In this document: piece by piece, positions 11,638 to 21,085 of the stretch
How the letters are laid out: each line of letters begins with the position of its first letter
Numbering within the stretch: position 1 is the first letter of the stretch
Source: Cereibacter azotoformans
GTDB lineage: Bacteria; Pseudomonadota; Alphaproteobacteria; Rhodobacterales; Rhodobacteraceae
Length of the DNA: 64,000 nucleotides
Assembly: GCA_017599285.1 (NCBI GenBank)
Contig: JAGFXX010000001.1
Location: 1,984,001 to 2,048,000 of the forward strand
Direction of reading: 5' to 3'
The notes under the pieces: generated by a model
The model's database searches: none
Told to the model about the DNA's origin: nothing
The model's input: the letters and a program-made list of their open reading frames with translations, nothing else
Program-made: the position numbers and the translations under genes

Positions 11638-12177
11638 TCAGTTCGTGGGTGCGGCGGCCTTTTCCATCGCGGGGCGGATGGTCTCCTGCAGCGTCCGCTC
11701 GGTCACGGGACCGGGGAAGCGCAGGATGATGCGTCCTTCGCCGTCGATCACATAGGTCTCGGGCACGCCATAGACGCCCCAGTCGAGCGCCATGCGGCCG
11801 TTCGGGTCGGCGCCCATCGTGGCGTAGGGATTGCCGAGTTCCGCAAGGAAAGCCTGAGCGTTCTCGGGCTTGTCCTTGTAGTTCACACCGTGGATCGCCA
11901 CACCCTCGGCCGCGAGCTTCTCGAGCGTCGGTGCCTCGACCCGGCAGGGCGCGCACCAGCTCGCCCAGTAGTTCACGAGCTTCACCCCCGGCTCGCGCAG
12001 GGTTGCGTCGGTAAAGGGCGCGGCGCCGGTCATCCCGGTCAGCTGCACGGCGGGTGCCGGCTTGCCCGCGAGCGCGGAGGGCAGCTCATCGGGGTTCTCG
12101 CGCTGCATGCCGAGGAAGAAGGTGGCCGCCAGCCCCGCAAAGAGCAGCGGCGGCACGAGCATCAGCGCCTTAGCCAT
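11638..12177 (-). CDS. ccmG: cytochrome c biogenesis thiol:disulfide oxidoreductase CcmG (DsbE/HelX)
   Basis: CcmG is a membrane-anchored periplasmic thioredoxin that keeps apocytochrome c heme-binding cysteines reduced for heme attachment. The 179-residue protein has an N-terminal membrane anchor (LVPPLLFAGLAATFFLG, about residues 7-23) and the WCAPC active site in NYWASWCAPCRVEAP at about 76-90. The GVPETYVID stretch carries the cis-proline loop typical of this family. The start is ATG 12177, which overlaps the end of ccmD by eight bases. It is the last gene of the ccmABCDG operon; a longer reading upstream is simply ccmD sequence in another frame. Confidence 0.95.
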   Translation of the reverse strand: MAKALMLVPPLLFAGLAATFFLGMQRENPDELPSALAGKPAPAVQLTGMTGAAPFTDATLREPGVKLVNYWASWCAPCRVEAPTLEKLAAEGVAIHGVNYKDKPENAQAFLAELGNPYATMGADPNGRMALDWGVYGVPETYVIDGEGRIILRFPGPVTERTLQETIRPAMEKAAAPTN

Positions 12178-12331
12178 CCGTCCGCCCCTGACGCCGTTCG
12201 ACGTCGCGCAGCAGCCGCCGCACCCGCGCGCCCCGCCACAGCGACAGCACGACAAGCGCGCCGAGAAGCGCGAGGGAGGCGCCGTAGGCGGTCAGCACCG
12301 AGAAGGCGTATTTGCCCAGATCCGGCATCAT
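12170..12331 (-). CDS. ccmD: heme exporter protein CcmD
   Basis: CcmD is a tiny single-span protein that helps release holo-CcmE from the CcmABC complex. This 53-residue frame starts with ATG ATG at 12331, overlapping the ccmC stop codon by four bases, and ends inside the start of ccmG. It has one membrane span (about residues 10-31, containing YGASLALLGALVVLSLW) followed by a very basic tail (RGARVRRLLRDVERRQGR), which is the CcmD pattern. Its position between ccmC and ccmG is the standard one. Confidence 0.9.
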   Translation of the reverse strand: MMPDLGKYAFSVLTAYGASLALLGALVVLSLWRGARVRRLLRDVERRQGRTDG

Positions 12332-13056
12332 GCCATCCGCTCCCGCGCGAGCAGCGCCTGGACGCGGCGGACGCGGATCTCGGTCCGGGTGCGCAGCAGC
12401 ACGAGCGTCAGGAAGAGCAGGACGAAGCCGCCGATGCAGACGAGGAGCGGGAAGTAGAAGACATCCGCCACATTCTCTTCCTTGTCGAGCGAGAGCGAGG
12501 CGCCCTGATGCAGCCCCTGGTTCCAGAAGTTCACCGCATAGCGGCTGAGGACGGCGAAGACCGAGCCGACGATGCAGAGCACCGAAGTCAGATCAGCCGC
12601 CGTATCCGGGTTCTCGATCGCCTGCCAGAGCGCGATGTAGCCGAGGTAGAAGAGCGCGAGGATCAGGAACGAGGTCAGCCGCGGATCCCAGGCCCACCAG
12701 GTGCCCCACATCGGCTGGCCCCAGACCGCGCCGGTGACGAGCGCGACCAGGGTGAAGGTCAGCCCCACAGGCCCGGCCGCCTTCGCGGCCAGCGCGGAGA
12801 CATGGTGCCGGCGCACCAGCCAGATCAGCGAGGCGACCAGCATCATCAACCACGCGTTGATCGCCATCAGCGCCGAGGGCACATGCAGATAGATGATCTT
12901 GACGGTCGATCCCTGCTTGTAGTCATCGGGCGTGAAGAAGAACCCCCACACCAGCCCGACCAGCAGGCACAGCAGCGCCCCGGCCGCGGCCCAGGGCAGC
13001 GCGATGGAGGAGGTCTCCATGAACTTCTTCGGGTTGGCGTATTCCCAGATCGACAT
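12328..13056 (-). CDS. ccmC: heme ABC transporter permease CcmC
   Basis: CcmC hands heme to the chaperone CcmE in System I cytochrome c maturation. The 242-residue protein has six membrane spans and the tryptophan-rich WWD signature in GTWWAWDPRLTS at about residues 117-128. The conserved periplasmic histidines that bind heme are seen in YLHVPSA (about 56-62) and near the NFWNQGLHQG stretch (about 179-188). ATG 13056 gives the usual MSIWEYANP start; an upstream extension would add 12 residues without a good ribosome site. A 48-base gap separates it from ccmB, and it overlaps ccmD by four bases. Confidence 0.96.
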   Translation of the reverse strand: MSIWEYANPKKFMETSSIALPWAAAGALLCLLVGLVWGFFFTPDDYKQGSTVKIIYLHVPSALMAINAWLMMLVASLIWLVRRHHVSALAAKAAGPVGLTFTLVALVTGAVWGQPMWGTWWAWDPRLTSFLILALFYLGYIALWQAIENPDTAADLTSVLCIVGSVFAVLSRYAVNFWNQGLHQGASLSLDKEENVADVFYFPLLVCIGGFVLLFLTLVLLRTRTEIRVRRVQALLARERMA

Positions 13057-13104
13057 GGCCTTGGAGCTAGGCGGTTCCGTGCGCGGATTCAAGCCGCGAG
13101 TTCG

Positions 13105-13761
13105 TTACCTGAGATTTATCCTGACGGCTGCCGCTGAGGCGAAAGGTAGCAGGGCCGCCACGCCCGCCGTGATGCCTCCGAGGAGGAGGAAGGGGGTGGC
13201 GACATCCATGCCCGCGGCCCCTCTGCGCACGGCCTCGGCGCCGAAGACGAGCGTCGGGACATAGAGCGGCAGGACCAGCAGGCTGAGGAGCAACCCGCCG
13301 CGCTTCAACCCCACGGTGAGCGCCGCGCCGAAGGTGCCGATGACCGACAGCGCCGGCGTGCCGATGGCCAGCGAGGCCAGCAGGAGCGGGTAGCCGTCGG
13401 GCGGCAGGTTCATCAGCAGCCCGAGGAGCGGCGAGACCAGCGTGAGCGGCAGACCCGTGACGATCCAGTGGGCGGCGGCCTTGACCGCGACGACCCCTTC
13501 CAGCGGGATCGGCGCCGTGGCCAGCAGGTCGAGCGAGCCGTCCTCGTGATCGAGGGCGAAGATCCGGTCGAGCGAGAGCAGGCAGGCCAGCAGCGCCCCC
13601 ACCCAGAGGATGCCGGGCGCGATCCGGGCCAGCGTCGCGGGCTCGGGCCCGACGCCGAGGGGCACGAGAACCGCCACCAGCAGGAAGAAGGCCAGCCCGA
13701 GGCCGAAGCCCCCCCCGGCCCTCAGCGCAAGACGAAGATCCCGGAGGAGAAGCGCGATCAT
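13105..13761 (-). CDS. ccmB: heme exporter permease CcmB
   Basis: CcmB is the membrane partner of the CcmA ATPase in the CcmABCD complex, which drives release of heme-loaded CcmE. The 218-residue protein has six predicted membrane spans and the conserved [17 protein letters not shown] segment at about residues 69-85 of CcmB proteins. Length is standard. Its start overlaps the ccmA stop codon by four bases (ATGA), showing translational coupling. Confidence 0.95.
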   Translation of the reverse strand: MIALLLRDLRLALRAGGGFGLGLAFFLLVAVLVPLGVGPEPATLARIAPGILWVGALLACLLSLDRIFALDHEDGSLDLLATAPIPLEGVVAVKAAAHWIVTGLPLTLVSPLLGLLMNLPPDGYPLLLASLAIGTPALSVIGTFGAALTVGLKRGGLLLSLLVLPLYVPTLVFGAEAVRRGAAGMDVATPFLLLGGITAGVAALLPFASAAAVRINLR

Positions 13762-14396
13762 GCCGTCACTCCGGCAAACGGGTCGTCGTCGGTCCCGGGC
13801 CCGGCGGAGGCTGGGGACCGGGCGCGGCAGGGCGTCAGGTCCAGCACCTCGGCCTCGGCCAGCCCGAGGTCGATGTGGGTGGCCATGAGGGCCGAGCCGC
13901 CCGAGGCCAGATGCTCGCGCACGACCGTTCCGAAGAGCGCGACGGAGGCCACGTCGAGCGAGACCGTCGGCTCGTCCAGCACCCAGAGCGGCCGCCCCGT
14001 CACCAGCAACCGCGCGAGCCCGAGACGCCGCTTCTGGCCGGCCGAGAGATTCTGCGCCTGCCGATCGGCGAGCGCCGCGAGGTTCATCCGCTCCATCGCG
14101 CGGGAAACCTCGTCGGTGCCGTAGATCGCGGCCCAGAAGGCGAGGTTCTCGGCCACGGTCAGCGTAGCCTTGAGCCCGTCGGCATGGGCCGCATAGGCCA
14201 CGGACTCGGGCGCCATCGACACGTCGCCCGCCACCGCCGGCTGCAGGCCCGCCACCGTGCGCAGCAGGGTGGTCTTGCCGATCCCGTTCGGCCCCCGGAG
14301 GATCAGCGCCGCGCCCGCCGCAAGCCGGAAGTTCACGCGCTCGAGCACGGTCACGCCGCCACGGGCGCAGGCGAGGTCGGTGACGGTCAGGTCCAT
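13758..14396 (-). CDS. ccmA: heme exporter ATP-binding protein CcmA
   Basis: CcmA is the ABC ATPase of the heme-handling complex for cytochrome c maturation. The 212-residue protein has a Walker A motif ([11 protein letters not shown], about residues 35-45), the ABC signature [15 protein letters not shown] (about 119-133) and Walker B WVLDEPT (about 140-146). It is the first ccm gene here and lies 93 bases after the Mth938-like gene on the same strand, so transcription may continue from the sec block. The ccmE, ccmF and ccmH genes are not in the window. Confidence 0.95.
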   Translation of the reverse strand: MDLTVTDLACARGGVTVLERVNFRLAAGAALILRGPNGIGKTTLLRTVAGLQPAVAGDVSMAPESVAYAAHADGLKATLTVAENLAFWAAIYGTDEVSRAMERMNLAALADRQAQNLSAGQKRRLGLARLLVTGRPLWVLDEPTVSLDVASVALFGTVVREHLASGGSALMATHIDLGLAEAEVLDLTPCRARSPASAGPGTDDDPFAGVTA

Positions 14397-14489
14397 GCCC
14401 CCGCCCTAGCGCATCCCGCGCGGCAGCGGAAGGGTCGCCGGACCGGGGTCGCGCGAGGGTGCAGGGCTCCCCATCCGGCGCGTGCCAGA

Positions 14490-14843
14490 TCAGACGGGCA
14501 GCAGCGCGATGGCGACGCGGCGGCCTTCGGAGAGGAGGACGTTGTAGGTCCGGCAGGCGGCGGGCGAGGACATGGTCTCGACCCCGACACCGGCCTCTTC
14601 CAGAGCCGCCCGGAAGGCGCGAGGCACATGGGCCACGTCGGCGCCCATTCCCACGAAGAGCACGTCGATCCGGTCGGCGAGGGCCAGCGGGCCGGACGTG
14701 TCCTCGAGCCCGCCCCAGGGGCCGGCGCCCCAGGGCGAGATCAGGCAGGCCCCCTCCAGCACCTGCCCGCCGATGCGGAAATAGCCGGGGCCGTAGCCCT
14801 CGACGGGTCGGGCGCTGTCATAGGCAATCTCGGTCAGTCGCAT
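14490..14843 (-). CDS. Mth938-like (DUF498/NDUFAF3-type) protein
   Basis: The 117-residue protein matches the Mth938 domain family (PF04430), whose mitochondrial member NDUFAF3 assists complex I assembly. Visible family features are YFRIGGQVLEGACLISP at about residues 20-36 and the DVLFVGMGADVAHVP segment at about 60-74. The bacterial function is not established. In Rhodobacterales it sits between secF and the ccm genes, as here, which ties it by position to membrane-protein export or assembly. Confidence 0.85.
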   Translation of the reverse strand: MRLTEIAYDSARPVEGYGPGYFRIGGQVLEGACLISPWGAGPWGGLEDTSGPLALADRIDVLFVGMGADVAHVPRAFRAALEEAGVGVETMSSPAACRTYNVLLSEGRRVAIALLPV

Positions 14844-14893
14844 CAGGGATCCTCCTCATCGGGCGCCGGGCCACCGGGGCGGCCCTGCGACAG

Positions 14894-14920
14894 CCGGCCC
14901 GGCGGCACGAGCCGGGCCGG
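14894..14920. other. perfect stem-loop between secF and the Mth938-like gene
   Basis: CCGGCCCGGC (14894-14903) and GCCGGGCCGG (14911-14920) form a perfect 10-bp stem with a 7-base loop. No T tract follows on either strand, so it may be an RNA-stability or attenuation element rather than a full terminator. Confidence 0.45.
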
Positions 14921-15006
14921 GCGCGGTCGGGAACACAAGCGACCGCAACGGGCACTCTGCAAGCCGGTCCGCGAGGCACGGGGGCGGCGTCCCGCCGCCC
15001 CTTGCG

Positions 15007-15981
15007 TCACGCGTCGATGTTGGCGAACTGGGTGCCCGCCTTGCTGTCCTTCTTCGGCCCTCCGCGGTCAACGCCGAGATAGAGCACGATGTTCTTGGCC
15101 ATGTAGATCGAGGAATAGGTTCCGATCACCACGCCAAAGGTGATGGCGAAGACAAAGCCGCGGATCACGTCGCCGCCGAAGACCAGCAGCGCGCTCAGCG
15201 CGATCAGCGTCGTCATCAGCGTCATGAGCGTCCGGCTCAGGGTCTCGTTGACCGACAGGTTCATCACGTCGCGCAGCGGCATCGACTTGTATTTCACGAG
15301 GTTCTCGCGAAGCCGGTCGAAGACCACCACCGTGTCGTTGATCGAATAGCCCAGAACGGTCAGAAGCGCCGCCACCGTCGTCAGGTCGAACCGGATCTGG
15401 AACAGCGCGAAGACCCCGATCGTCACGAGCACGTCATGGACCAGCGCCGCCACCGAGCCCACGGCGAACTGCCATTCGAACCTGAGCCAGATGTAGAAGG
15501 CGATGCCCGCACAGGCCGCCGCAACCGCCGTGATCGCCGACCAGATCAGCTCGGACGAGACCTTGGGCCCGACCGACTCGACCGACGGGAAGGTGATCGT
15601 GGGATCGACCGTCTGAAGCGCGGCCTCGACCGTCGCGATCTGCTCGGGCGTGATCGACTGGGTGTCGTCCTGCGCCCCGATGCGGACCATCGCGACATGC
15701 TGATCCTCGCGGAAGCCGGGGTCGAACACCTCGGTGATCGAGATGTCCCCAAGTTCGAGCCCCTGCAGCGCGGTGCGGTAGGCGCCCACATCCACGGGCT
15801 GGGTGGATTCGGTGCGGATCGTGGTGCCGCCGCGGAAGTCGATCCCGAAGTTCAGTCCCATCGTCAGCCACACGACGAGCGAGGCCACCATGAGGAACAC
15901 CGAGAAGCCGAAGGTCAACGGCGCGGCGCGGAAGAAGTTGATGTTCGTCTTCTCGGGGCAGAGCTTGAGGCGGAAGGCCAT
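15007..15981 (-). CDS. secF: protein translocase subunit SecF
   Basis: SecF works with SecD to pull exported proteins across the inner membrane using the proton gradient. The 324-residue protein has the six-span RND-like layout: one N-terminal span, a periplasmic domain starting at GLNFGIDFRGGTTIRTE (about residues 42-58), and five spans toward the C-terminus. GYSINDTVVVFDRLREN at about 211-227 is the conserved SecD/SecF signature, including the aspartate implicated in proton flow. It starts nine bases after secD ends. Confidence 0.97.
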   Translation of the reverse strand: MAFRLKLCPEKTNINFFRAAPLTFGFSVFLMVASLVVWLTMGLNFGIDFRGGTTIRTESTQPVDVGAYRTALQGLELGDISITEVFDPGFREDQHVAMVRIGAQDDTQSITPEQIATVEAALQTVDPTITFPSVESVGPKVSSELIWSAITAVAAACAGIAFYIWLRFEWQFAVGSVAALVHDVLVTIGVFALFQIRFDLTTVAALLTVLGYSINDTVVVFDRLRENLVKYKSMPLRDVMNLSVNETLSRTLMTLMTTLIALSALLVFGGDVIRGFVFAITFGVVIGTYSSIYMAKNIVLYLGVDRGGPKKDSKAGTQFANIDA

Positions 15982-15990
15982 GGGAACTCC

Positions 15991-17655
15991 TCAGACGACG
16001 ATCGCACGCGGCCGCCGCCAGGCGAACCAGGTGGCGACAAGGATCCGGGTGACATAGACGGCCGTGAAGACCGAGGTGAAGATGCCGATGGTCAGCGTGA
16101 CGGCAAAGCCCCGCACCGGACCCGCACCCACGAGGAACATGATGACGGCGACGAGGAAGGTGGTCGCGTTCGCGTCGAGGATCGCCGAGAAGGCCTTCTG
16201 AAAGCCAAGCTCGATGGCCCGCGCGGGCATCTTGCCCTGCCGCAGTTCCTCGCGGATGCGCTCGAAGATCAGCACGTTGGCATCGACCGCAACGCCGATG
16301 GTCAGCACGATTCCGGCGATGCCGGGCAGCGTCAGGGTCGCCCCGATCACGGACAGAAGCGCCAGGATCGCCATCATGTTGATCGCGAGCGCGATGTTGG
16401 CCAGCACGCCGAACCAGCCGTAGCTTGCGATCATGAAGGCCACGACGGCGATCATGCCGACGATGGCCGCGGTGCGGCCGGCATCGATGGAATCCTGCCC
16501 CAGCTCGGGGCCGATGGTGCGTTCCTCGAGGAAGGTCATCTCGGCCGGAAGCGCACCCGCGCGAAGCAGGACCGCGAGTTCCGTGGATTCCTCGACCGAA
16601 AAGTTGCCGGTGATGATGCCCGATCCGCCCGCGATATGGGCCTGAATCACCGGCGCCGAGATCACCTCGTCATCGAGAACGATCGCAAAGGGCTTGCCGA
16701 TGTTCTGCGCGGTATAGTCGCCGAAGAGCCGCGCCCCCGAGGGGTTGAAGCGGAAGCTCACGGCCGGGCGGTTGTTCTGGTCGAACGAGGGCTGGGCATC
16801 GACCAACTCCTCGCCCGTCACGACGGGCGCGCGCTCGAGGACGTAGTAGATCCCCTGCTCGTTGGAGGCCGGCAGCACGAGGTCGCCACTGGCGCTTGGC
16901 GGCGCCTCGGCGGTGCGGCTCAGGACCGGGTGGAAGGTCAGCTTGGCCGTGGTACCGATCAGCGACTTGAGTTCGGCGGCCGAGCCGATGCCGGGGACCT
17001 GGATCAGGATCCGGTCCTCGCCCTGGCGCTGGATGGTGGGCTCGCGCGTGCCCACCTCATCGACACGCCGGCGGATGATCTCGAGGCTCTGCTGAACGGT
17101 CCGGCTGTCCATCGCCGTGCGCTCGGCATCCGTCAGGCGGATCACCAGCACGTCGTTCTGGCTCGACACCTCGATGTCGCTCTGCCCCATGCCGGTGAAG
17201 GAAATCACCGGCTGGGCCAGCTTGCGCGCGGCGTCCAGCGCGGCGGGCATCCCCTCGGGGCGCGAGATGGCGATGCGCAGCTCGCCCGCGGGGGCCGTCT
17301 GGCGTCGGATCGAGCCCACCTGGTCGCGCAGGCCGCGCAGAGCGTCGCGCACCTCGGGCCAGAGCCCGTCCATCCGGGCCTCATAGACATCCTCGACACG
17401 GACCTCGGCGAGCAGGTGCGCCCCGCCGCGAAGGTCGAGCCCGAGGTTGACGATGCTCGAGGGCAGCCAGTCGGGCCAGAGCGCCACCGCCTCCGCCTGC
17501 TCGGGGGTGGCGGTCCCCCCGGCCTTCTCGATGGCTGCAACCGCATCGTTGTGGGATTCGACACGGCCGTAGAGGAAGTTGGGCGCGGCGTAGAGGATCG
17601 CAAGGGCGCAGATGCCCCAGATCAGAACGCGCTTCCAAACGGGGAAATGGAGCAT
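15991..17655 (-). CDS. secD: protein translocase subunit SecD
   Basis: SecD is the larger partner of SecF in the Sec accessory complex. The 554-residue protein has an N-terminal span, the periplasmic P1 head beginning near GLDLRGGAHLLAEV (about residues 72-85), and a C-terminal group of five spans. The conserved proton-path region GIVLTIGVAVDANVLIFERI lies at about 444-463. Length is typical for alphaproteobacteria. It follows yajC by 17 bases and precedes secF by nine. Confidence 0.97.
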   Translation of the reverse strand: MLHFPVWKRVLIWGICALAILYAAPNFLYGRVESHNDAVAAIEKAGGTATPEQAEAVALWPDWLPSSIVNLGLDLRGGAHLLAEVRVEDVYEARMDGLWPEVRDALRGLRDQVGSIRRQTAPAGELRIAISRPEGMPAALDAARKLAQPVISFTGMGQSDIEVSSQNDVLVIRLTDAERTAMDSRTVQQSLEIIRRRVDEVGTREPTIQRQGEDRILIQVPGIGSAAELKSLIGTTAKLTFHPVLSRTAEAPPSASGDLVLPASNEQGIYYVLERAPVVTGEELVDAQPSFDQNNRPAVSFRFNPSGARLFGDYTAQNIGKPFAIVLDDEVISAPVIQAHIAGGSGIITGNFSVEESTELAVLLRAGALPAEMTFLEERTIGPELGQDSIDAGRTAAIVGMIAVVAFMIASYGWFGVLANIALAINMMAILALLSVIGATLTLPGIAGIVLTIGVAVDANVLIFERIREELRQGKMPARAIELGFQKAFSAILDANATTFLVAVIMFLVGAGPVRGFAVTLTIGIFTSVFTAVYVTRILVATWFAWRRPRAIVV

Positions 17656-17672
17656 CTGGACCGGACCTTGGA

Positions 17673-18005
17673 TCAGGCGGCGGCAGGTTCGGTCTTGGAC
17701 ATGACCTGCACGATGGTGGACTTCATCACGCGGACCTTCACGCCCTCGGCAATCTCGACGTCGATGATGCCGTCCTCATGGACCTTCACCACCTTGCCGA
17801 CGATGCCGCCGCCGGTGAGAACCTGGTCACCGCGGCGCAGCGCCTCGACCATCGCCTTGTGTTCCTTCAGTTTCTTCTGCTGAGGACGGATCAGAAGGAA
17901 ATACATGATCACGAAGATCAGGATGAGCGGCACGAAACTGGTGAAAGCGCCGGCAGCACCACCCGGAGCGGCGGCCTGAGCGAAGGCGGGGGTCACGAAC
18001 ATCAT
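17673..18005 (-). CDS. yajC: preprotein translocase subunit YajC
   Basis: YajC is a small membrane protein that associates with SecDF. The 110-residue protein has one span (FVPLILIFVIMYFLLI, about residues 24-39) directly followed by RPQQKKLKEHK and the cytoplasmic LRRGDQVLTGGGIVGKV segment (about 56-72), the YajC hallmark. The start is an ATG ATG pair at 18005. It is the first gene of the block yajC-secD-secF. Confidence 0.95.
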   Translation of the reverse strand: MMFVTPAFAQAAAPGGAAGAFTSFVPLILIFVIMYFLLIRPQQKKLKEHKAMVEALRRGDQVLTGGGIVGKVVKVHEDGIIDVEIAEGVKVRVMKSTIVQVMSKTEPAAA

Positions 18006-18249
18006 CGTCCTCTTGGATACACCCGGGGGTCAGGCCCGGACTTTGGCGGGGCGCACCCTAGCCGCGGGGTGCCGCGATGGCAAGCAAGCCATGGCGGCCC
18101 ATATATGCGCGATCCCGCCCGTTCCAAGGCCGGTGCGCGGATCGGGTGCGGGCGGCGCGGGCCAAAGGTGGCTGTAACCGCCTGGATCGGGAACAGGCTT
18201 GGCCGCGCCCCGTTGCCCCTCGACACGCCCCGTCCGAAGGAGGAGACCC

Positions 18250-18822
18250 ATGCACAGGACCATCACCCTCGCCGCCGCCGCGCTGCTCGCCGGCCCGGCC
18301 CTCGCCCAGCCCGCGCTGGCACAGGACGTGCCGCAACATGCCCACGATGCACAGGCCGCTCCCGGACAGGCGGGCTTCTCCGAGCGCCGGGCAACCTTCA
18401 TCAACAGCGACGGCACCGCCATCGGCACCGCCCAGCTTGCGCCGCTGCCGCACGGCGTCCTCATCACGCTCGACCTGCAGGGCCTGCCGGCCGAGAGCTG
18501 GCTCGGCTTCCACATCCACGAGAACGGCGAGTGCGACCAGGGCAACAACTTCGAGTCCGCCGGCGGGCACTTCGCCCTCGCCGACACCGACCACGGGCTC
18601 ATGGTCGAGACAGGCCCTCATGCCGGTGACATGCCCAACCAGTATGTCGGCGCCGACGGGATCCTGCGCGCGCAGGTCTTCAACACCTTCGTCCAGCTGG
18701 GCAGCGAGAACGACTCGGACCTCGTGGGCCGGGCGCTGATGCTTCATTCGGGGCCTGACGATTACGTGAGCCAGCCCGCCGGCGACGCGGGCGACCGCAT
18801 TGCCTGCGCCGTCATCGAGTAG
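18250..18822 (+). CDS. sodC: Cu/Zn superoxide dismutase, periplasmic
   Basis: SodC removes superoxide in the periplasm. The 190-residue precursor has a signal peptide ending near ALAQ (about residue 26). Metal ligands are visible: GFHIHENGEC (about residues 94-103) for copper, GGHF (about 113-116) for the bridging histidine, HAGDMPN (about 130-136) for zinc, and LMLHSGPDDY (about 165-174). The disulfide cysteines are in GEC and IAC, and the active-site arginine lies in DRIAC. ATG 18250 follows an AGGAGGAG ribosome site. It is a single gene 87 bases before serS. Confidence 0.93.
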   Translation: MHRTITLAAAALLAGPALAQPALAQDVPQHAHDAQAAPGQAGFSERRATFINSDGTAIGTAQLAPLPHGVLITLDLQGLPAESWLGFHIHENGECDQGNNFESAGGHFALADTDHGLMVETGPHAGDMPNQYVGADGILRAQVFNTFVQLGSENDSDLVGRALMLHSGPDDYVSQPAGDAGDRIACAVIE

Positions 18823-18909
18823 GACGGTCAACCCGCCGCGGAAGATTCCGGTTCACCTGGCGGAAGGGATCGGGCAATAGAGGCCCGATCCTCAAGCGAA
18901 GGTGAACCC

Positions 18910-20202
18910 ATGCACGACATCCGCGCCATCCGCGAGAACCCCGACCGCTTCGACACCGCCCTTGCGCGGCGGGGCCTCTCGGCGCTCTCGGGCGAGATCC
19001 TTGCGATCGACGAGGCGCGGCGGTCGAAGATCCTGGCCGCCGAGACGGCGCAGGCCGAGCAGAACCGCGCCTCGAAGGACGTGGGCGCGGCCAAGGCGCG
19101 CGGCGACGAGGCCGAGTTCGAGCGGCTGCGCGCCCTGGTGGCCGAGAAGAAGGCCGAGATTGCCCGCCTGAACGAGGAGGCCGCGGCCGAGGATGCGCGG
19201 CTGCGCGACATGCTGGTGGCGCTGCCGAACCTGCCCCTCGACGATGTGCCGGACGGGCCCGACGAGAGCGCCAACGTCGAGATCCGCCGCTGGGGTGCGC
19301 CGCGCAGCTTCTCCTTCACGCCCAAGGAGCATTTCGAGATCGCCGGCGCGAAGCCCGGCATGGATTTCGCGACGGCGGCCAAGCTGTCGGGAAGCCGCTT
19401 CGTGATGCTGACGGGCGCGGTGATCCGCGTGCACCGGGCGCTCGCGCAGTTCATGCTCGACACCCATGTGGCCGAGCACGGGCTGACCGAGACCTGGACC
19501 CCGGTTCTCGTGAAGGACGAGGCCATGTTCGGCACCGGCCAGCTGCCCAAGTTCTCGGAGGACAGCTACCAGACCACGAACGGCTGGTGGCTGATCCCCA
19601 CCGCCGAGGTGACCCTTACGAACACGGTGGCGGGCGAGATCCTCGAGGAAGCGCAGCTTCCGATCCGCATGACCGCCCATACCCAGTGCTTCCGCTCGGA
19701 AGCGGGCAGCGCGGGCAAGGATACGGCCGGCATGCTGCGCCAGCACCAGTTCGAGAAGGTCGAGATGGTCTCGATCACCACGCCCGAGACCTCGCGGGAC
19801 GAGCATGAGCGCATGACCCGCTGCGCCGAGGCGATCCTCGAAAAGCTGGGCCTGCCCTATCGCACCATCGTGCTCTGCACCGGCGACATGGGCTTCGGCG
19901 CCACAAGGACGCACGACCTCGAGGTCTGGCTGCCGGGGCAGAACACCTACCGCGAGATCAGCTCGGTCTCGGTCTGCGGCGACTTTCAGGCGCGGCGGAT
20001 GAACGCCCGTTTCCGGCCGGCCGGCGGCGGCAAGCCCGAGTTCGTGCACACGCTGAACGGCTCGGGCCTCGCGGTGGGGCGCTGCCTGATCGCCGTGCTC
20101 GAGAATGGCCAGCAGGAGGATGGCGCCGTGGAGCTTCCGGCCGTGCTGCATCCCTATCTGGGCGGCAAGGGGCGCATCGCAGCGGACGGCACGCTGGAGT
20201 GA
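18910..20202 (+). CDS. serS: serine-tRNA ligase
   Basis: SerRS charges the serine tRNAs and tRNA-Sec. The 430-residue class II enzyme has the N-terminal coiled-coil arm (about residues 30-105), whose helices are rich in Ala, Glu and Lys, and then the catalytic core. Motif 2 is visible as [20 protein letters not shown] (about 261-280), and motif 3 lies in [17 protein letters not shown] (about 381-397). Length and start are standard. Confidence 0.97.
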   Translation: MHDIRAIRENPDRFDTALARRGLSALSGEILAIDEARRSKILAAETAQAEQNRASKDVGAAKARGDEAEFERLRALVAEKKAEIARLNEEAAAEDARLRDMLVALPNLPLDDVPDGPDESANVEIRRWGAPRSFSFTPKEHFEIAGAKPGMDFATAAKLSGSRFVMLTGAVIRVHRALAQFMLDTHVAEHGLTETWTPVLVKDEAMFGTGQLPKFSEDSYQTTNGWWLIPTAEVTLTNTVAGEILEEAQLPIRMTAHTQCFRSEAGSAGKDTAGMLRQHQFEKVEMVSITTPETSRDEHERMTRCAEAILEKLGLPYRTIVLCTGDMGFGATRTHDLEVWLPGQNTYREISSVSVCGDFQARRMNARFRPAGGGKPEFVHTLNGSGLAVGRCLIAVLENGQQEDGAVELPAVLHPYLGGKGRIAADGTLE

Positions 20203-20209
20203 TCCCCGG

Positions 20210-20257
20210 CTGCCGCGCTGACACGGATGGTCCCCGCGGGGCCCTCCGTGGCGGCAG
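20210..20257. terminator. large hairpin between convergent serS and transglycosylase genes
   Basis: CTGCCGC (20210-20216) pairs with GCGGCAG (20251-20257). Inside it ACGGA pairs with TCCGT, and CCCC with GGGG at the apex. The structure fills the 56-base gap between the two stop codons, so it probably ends transcription or protects 3' ends in both directions. No long T tract is present. Confidence 0.6.
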
Positions 20258-20258
20258 G

Positions 20259-20888
20259 TCAGCCGTTGCCCCAGATGACCTTGACGTAATTCTGCGTCTC
20301 CCGATAGGGTGGGATGCCCGAGTGCTTTTCGACCGCCTTCGGCCCGGCGTTGTAGGCGGCGAGCGCAAGCTGCCAGGTTCCGAACTTGTCAAACATCATC
20401 TTGAGGTAGCGCGCGCCACCCTCGAGATTCTGATGCGGATCGTTGATGTCCACGCGGAGGAGCTGCGCCGTGCCCGGCATGAGCTGCGCCAGCCCCGTGG
20501 CGCCCTTCACCGAAACCGCGCCCGGGTTCCAGCCCGATTCCTGCTGAACCAGCCGCAGGAACAGCTGTTCGGGCACGCCATGCTTCCGCGCGAGCGTCTT
20601 GGCAACCTCGAGATACTCGCCCTTGTAGCGCCCGCTGTAGCGGACCGCAGGCAGGGCCGCCGGAATCGGCTCGACCTTGGGCTTCAGCCGGACCGAGCCC
20701 TCGTATTGCTGCGAGAGACGGCCGTCGAGAAGCCTCGTCTGTGACTTGAAGATGCCGGCCCGGTTCATCGTCGATCGCTGAAGAGTCTGCCCTTCGGCAT
20801 GAACCTCGACGGGCACCACAGCCAGGCCAAGACCCAGGACCGCCGCGCCGACAGCACCGATCAATTGCCGCATGAAATCAACCTTCAT
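20259..20888 (-). CDS. lytic murein transglycosylase (SLT domain)
   Basis: The 209-residue protein has a signal peptide ([16 protein letters not shown]) and a soluble lytic transglycosylase domain in its C-terminal two thirds. The catalytic glutamate lies in [18 protein letters not shown] (about residues 114-131), followed by LAQLMPGTA and the AYNAGP motif near residue 180. Such enzymes cleave the glycan strand of peptidoglycan to 1,6-anhydro products. I chose ATG 20888; ATG 20873 (MRQLIG) is also possible. It stands alone, divergent from ssb. Confidence 0.88.
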   Translation of the reverse strand: MKVDFMRQLIGAVGAAVLGLGLAVVPVEVHAEGQTLQRSTMNRAGIFKSQTRLLDGRLSQQYEGSVRLKPKVEPIPAALPAVRYSGRYKGEYLEVAKTLARKHGVPEQLFLRLVQQESGWNPGAVSVKGATGLAQLMPGTAQLLRVDINDPHQNLEGGARYLKMMFDKFGTWQLALAAYNAGPKAVEKHSGIPPYRETQNYVKVIWGNG

Positions 20889-21085
20889 CTGTCCCGCCGG
20901 GAACGTTATACGGAAACCCCCGATCTTCGCTACCGTTTTGACCACAACCCCTGCGGGAGTTTCCGGGGCATGGGCGGGCTCCCTCCCCCGAAGGAGGCAG
21001 CCGTTGCGGGTGCGGCCGGCTCGGTATAGGCATCCCTTAACCAGATCCGGGGCACCATGCCCCGGTCCAAGGAATCGGAGGAAGC

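Noticed and set aside
14894..14920. Strong hairpin between secF and the Mth938-like gene as an intrinsic terminator
   Set aside because: No T tract follows on either strand, and the genes on both sides continue in the same direction; listed only as a stem-loop.
20889..21085. A GAAC-containing stretch before ssb as a LexA site
   Set aside because: The second half-site does not match at the required seven-base spacing.
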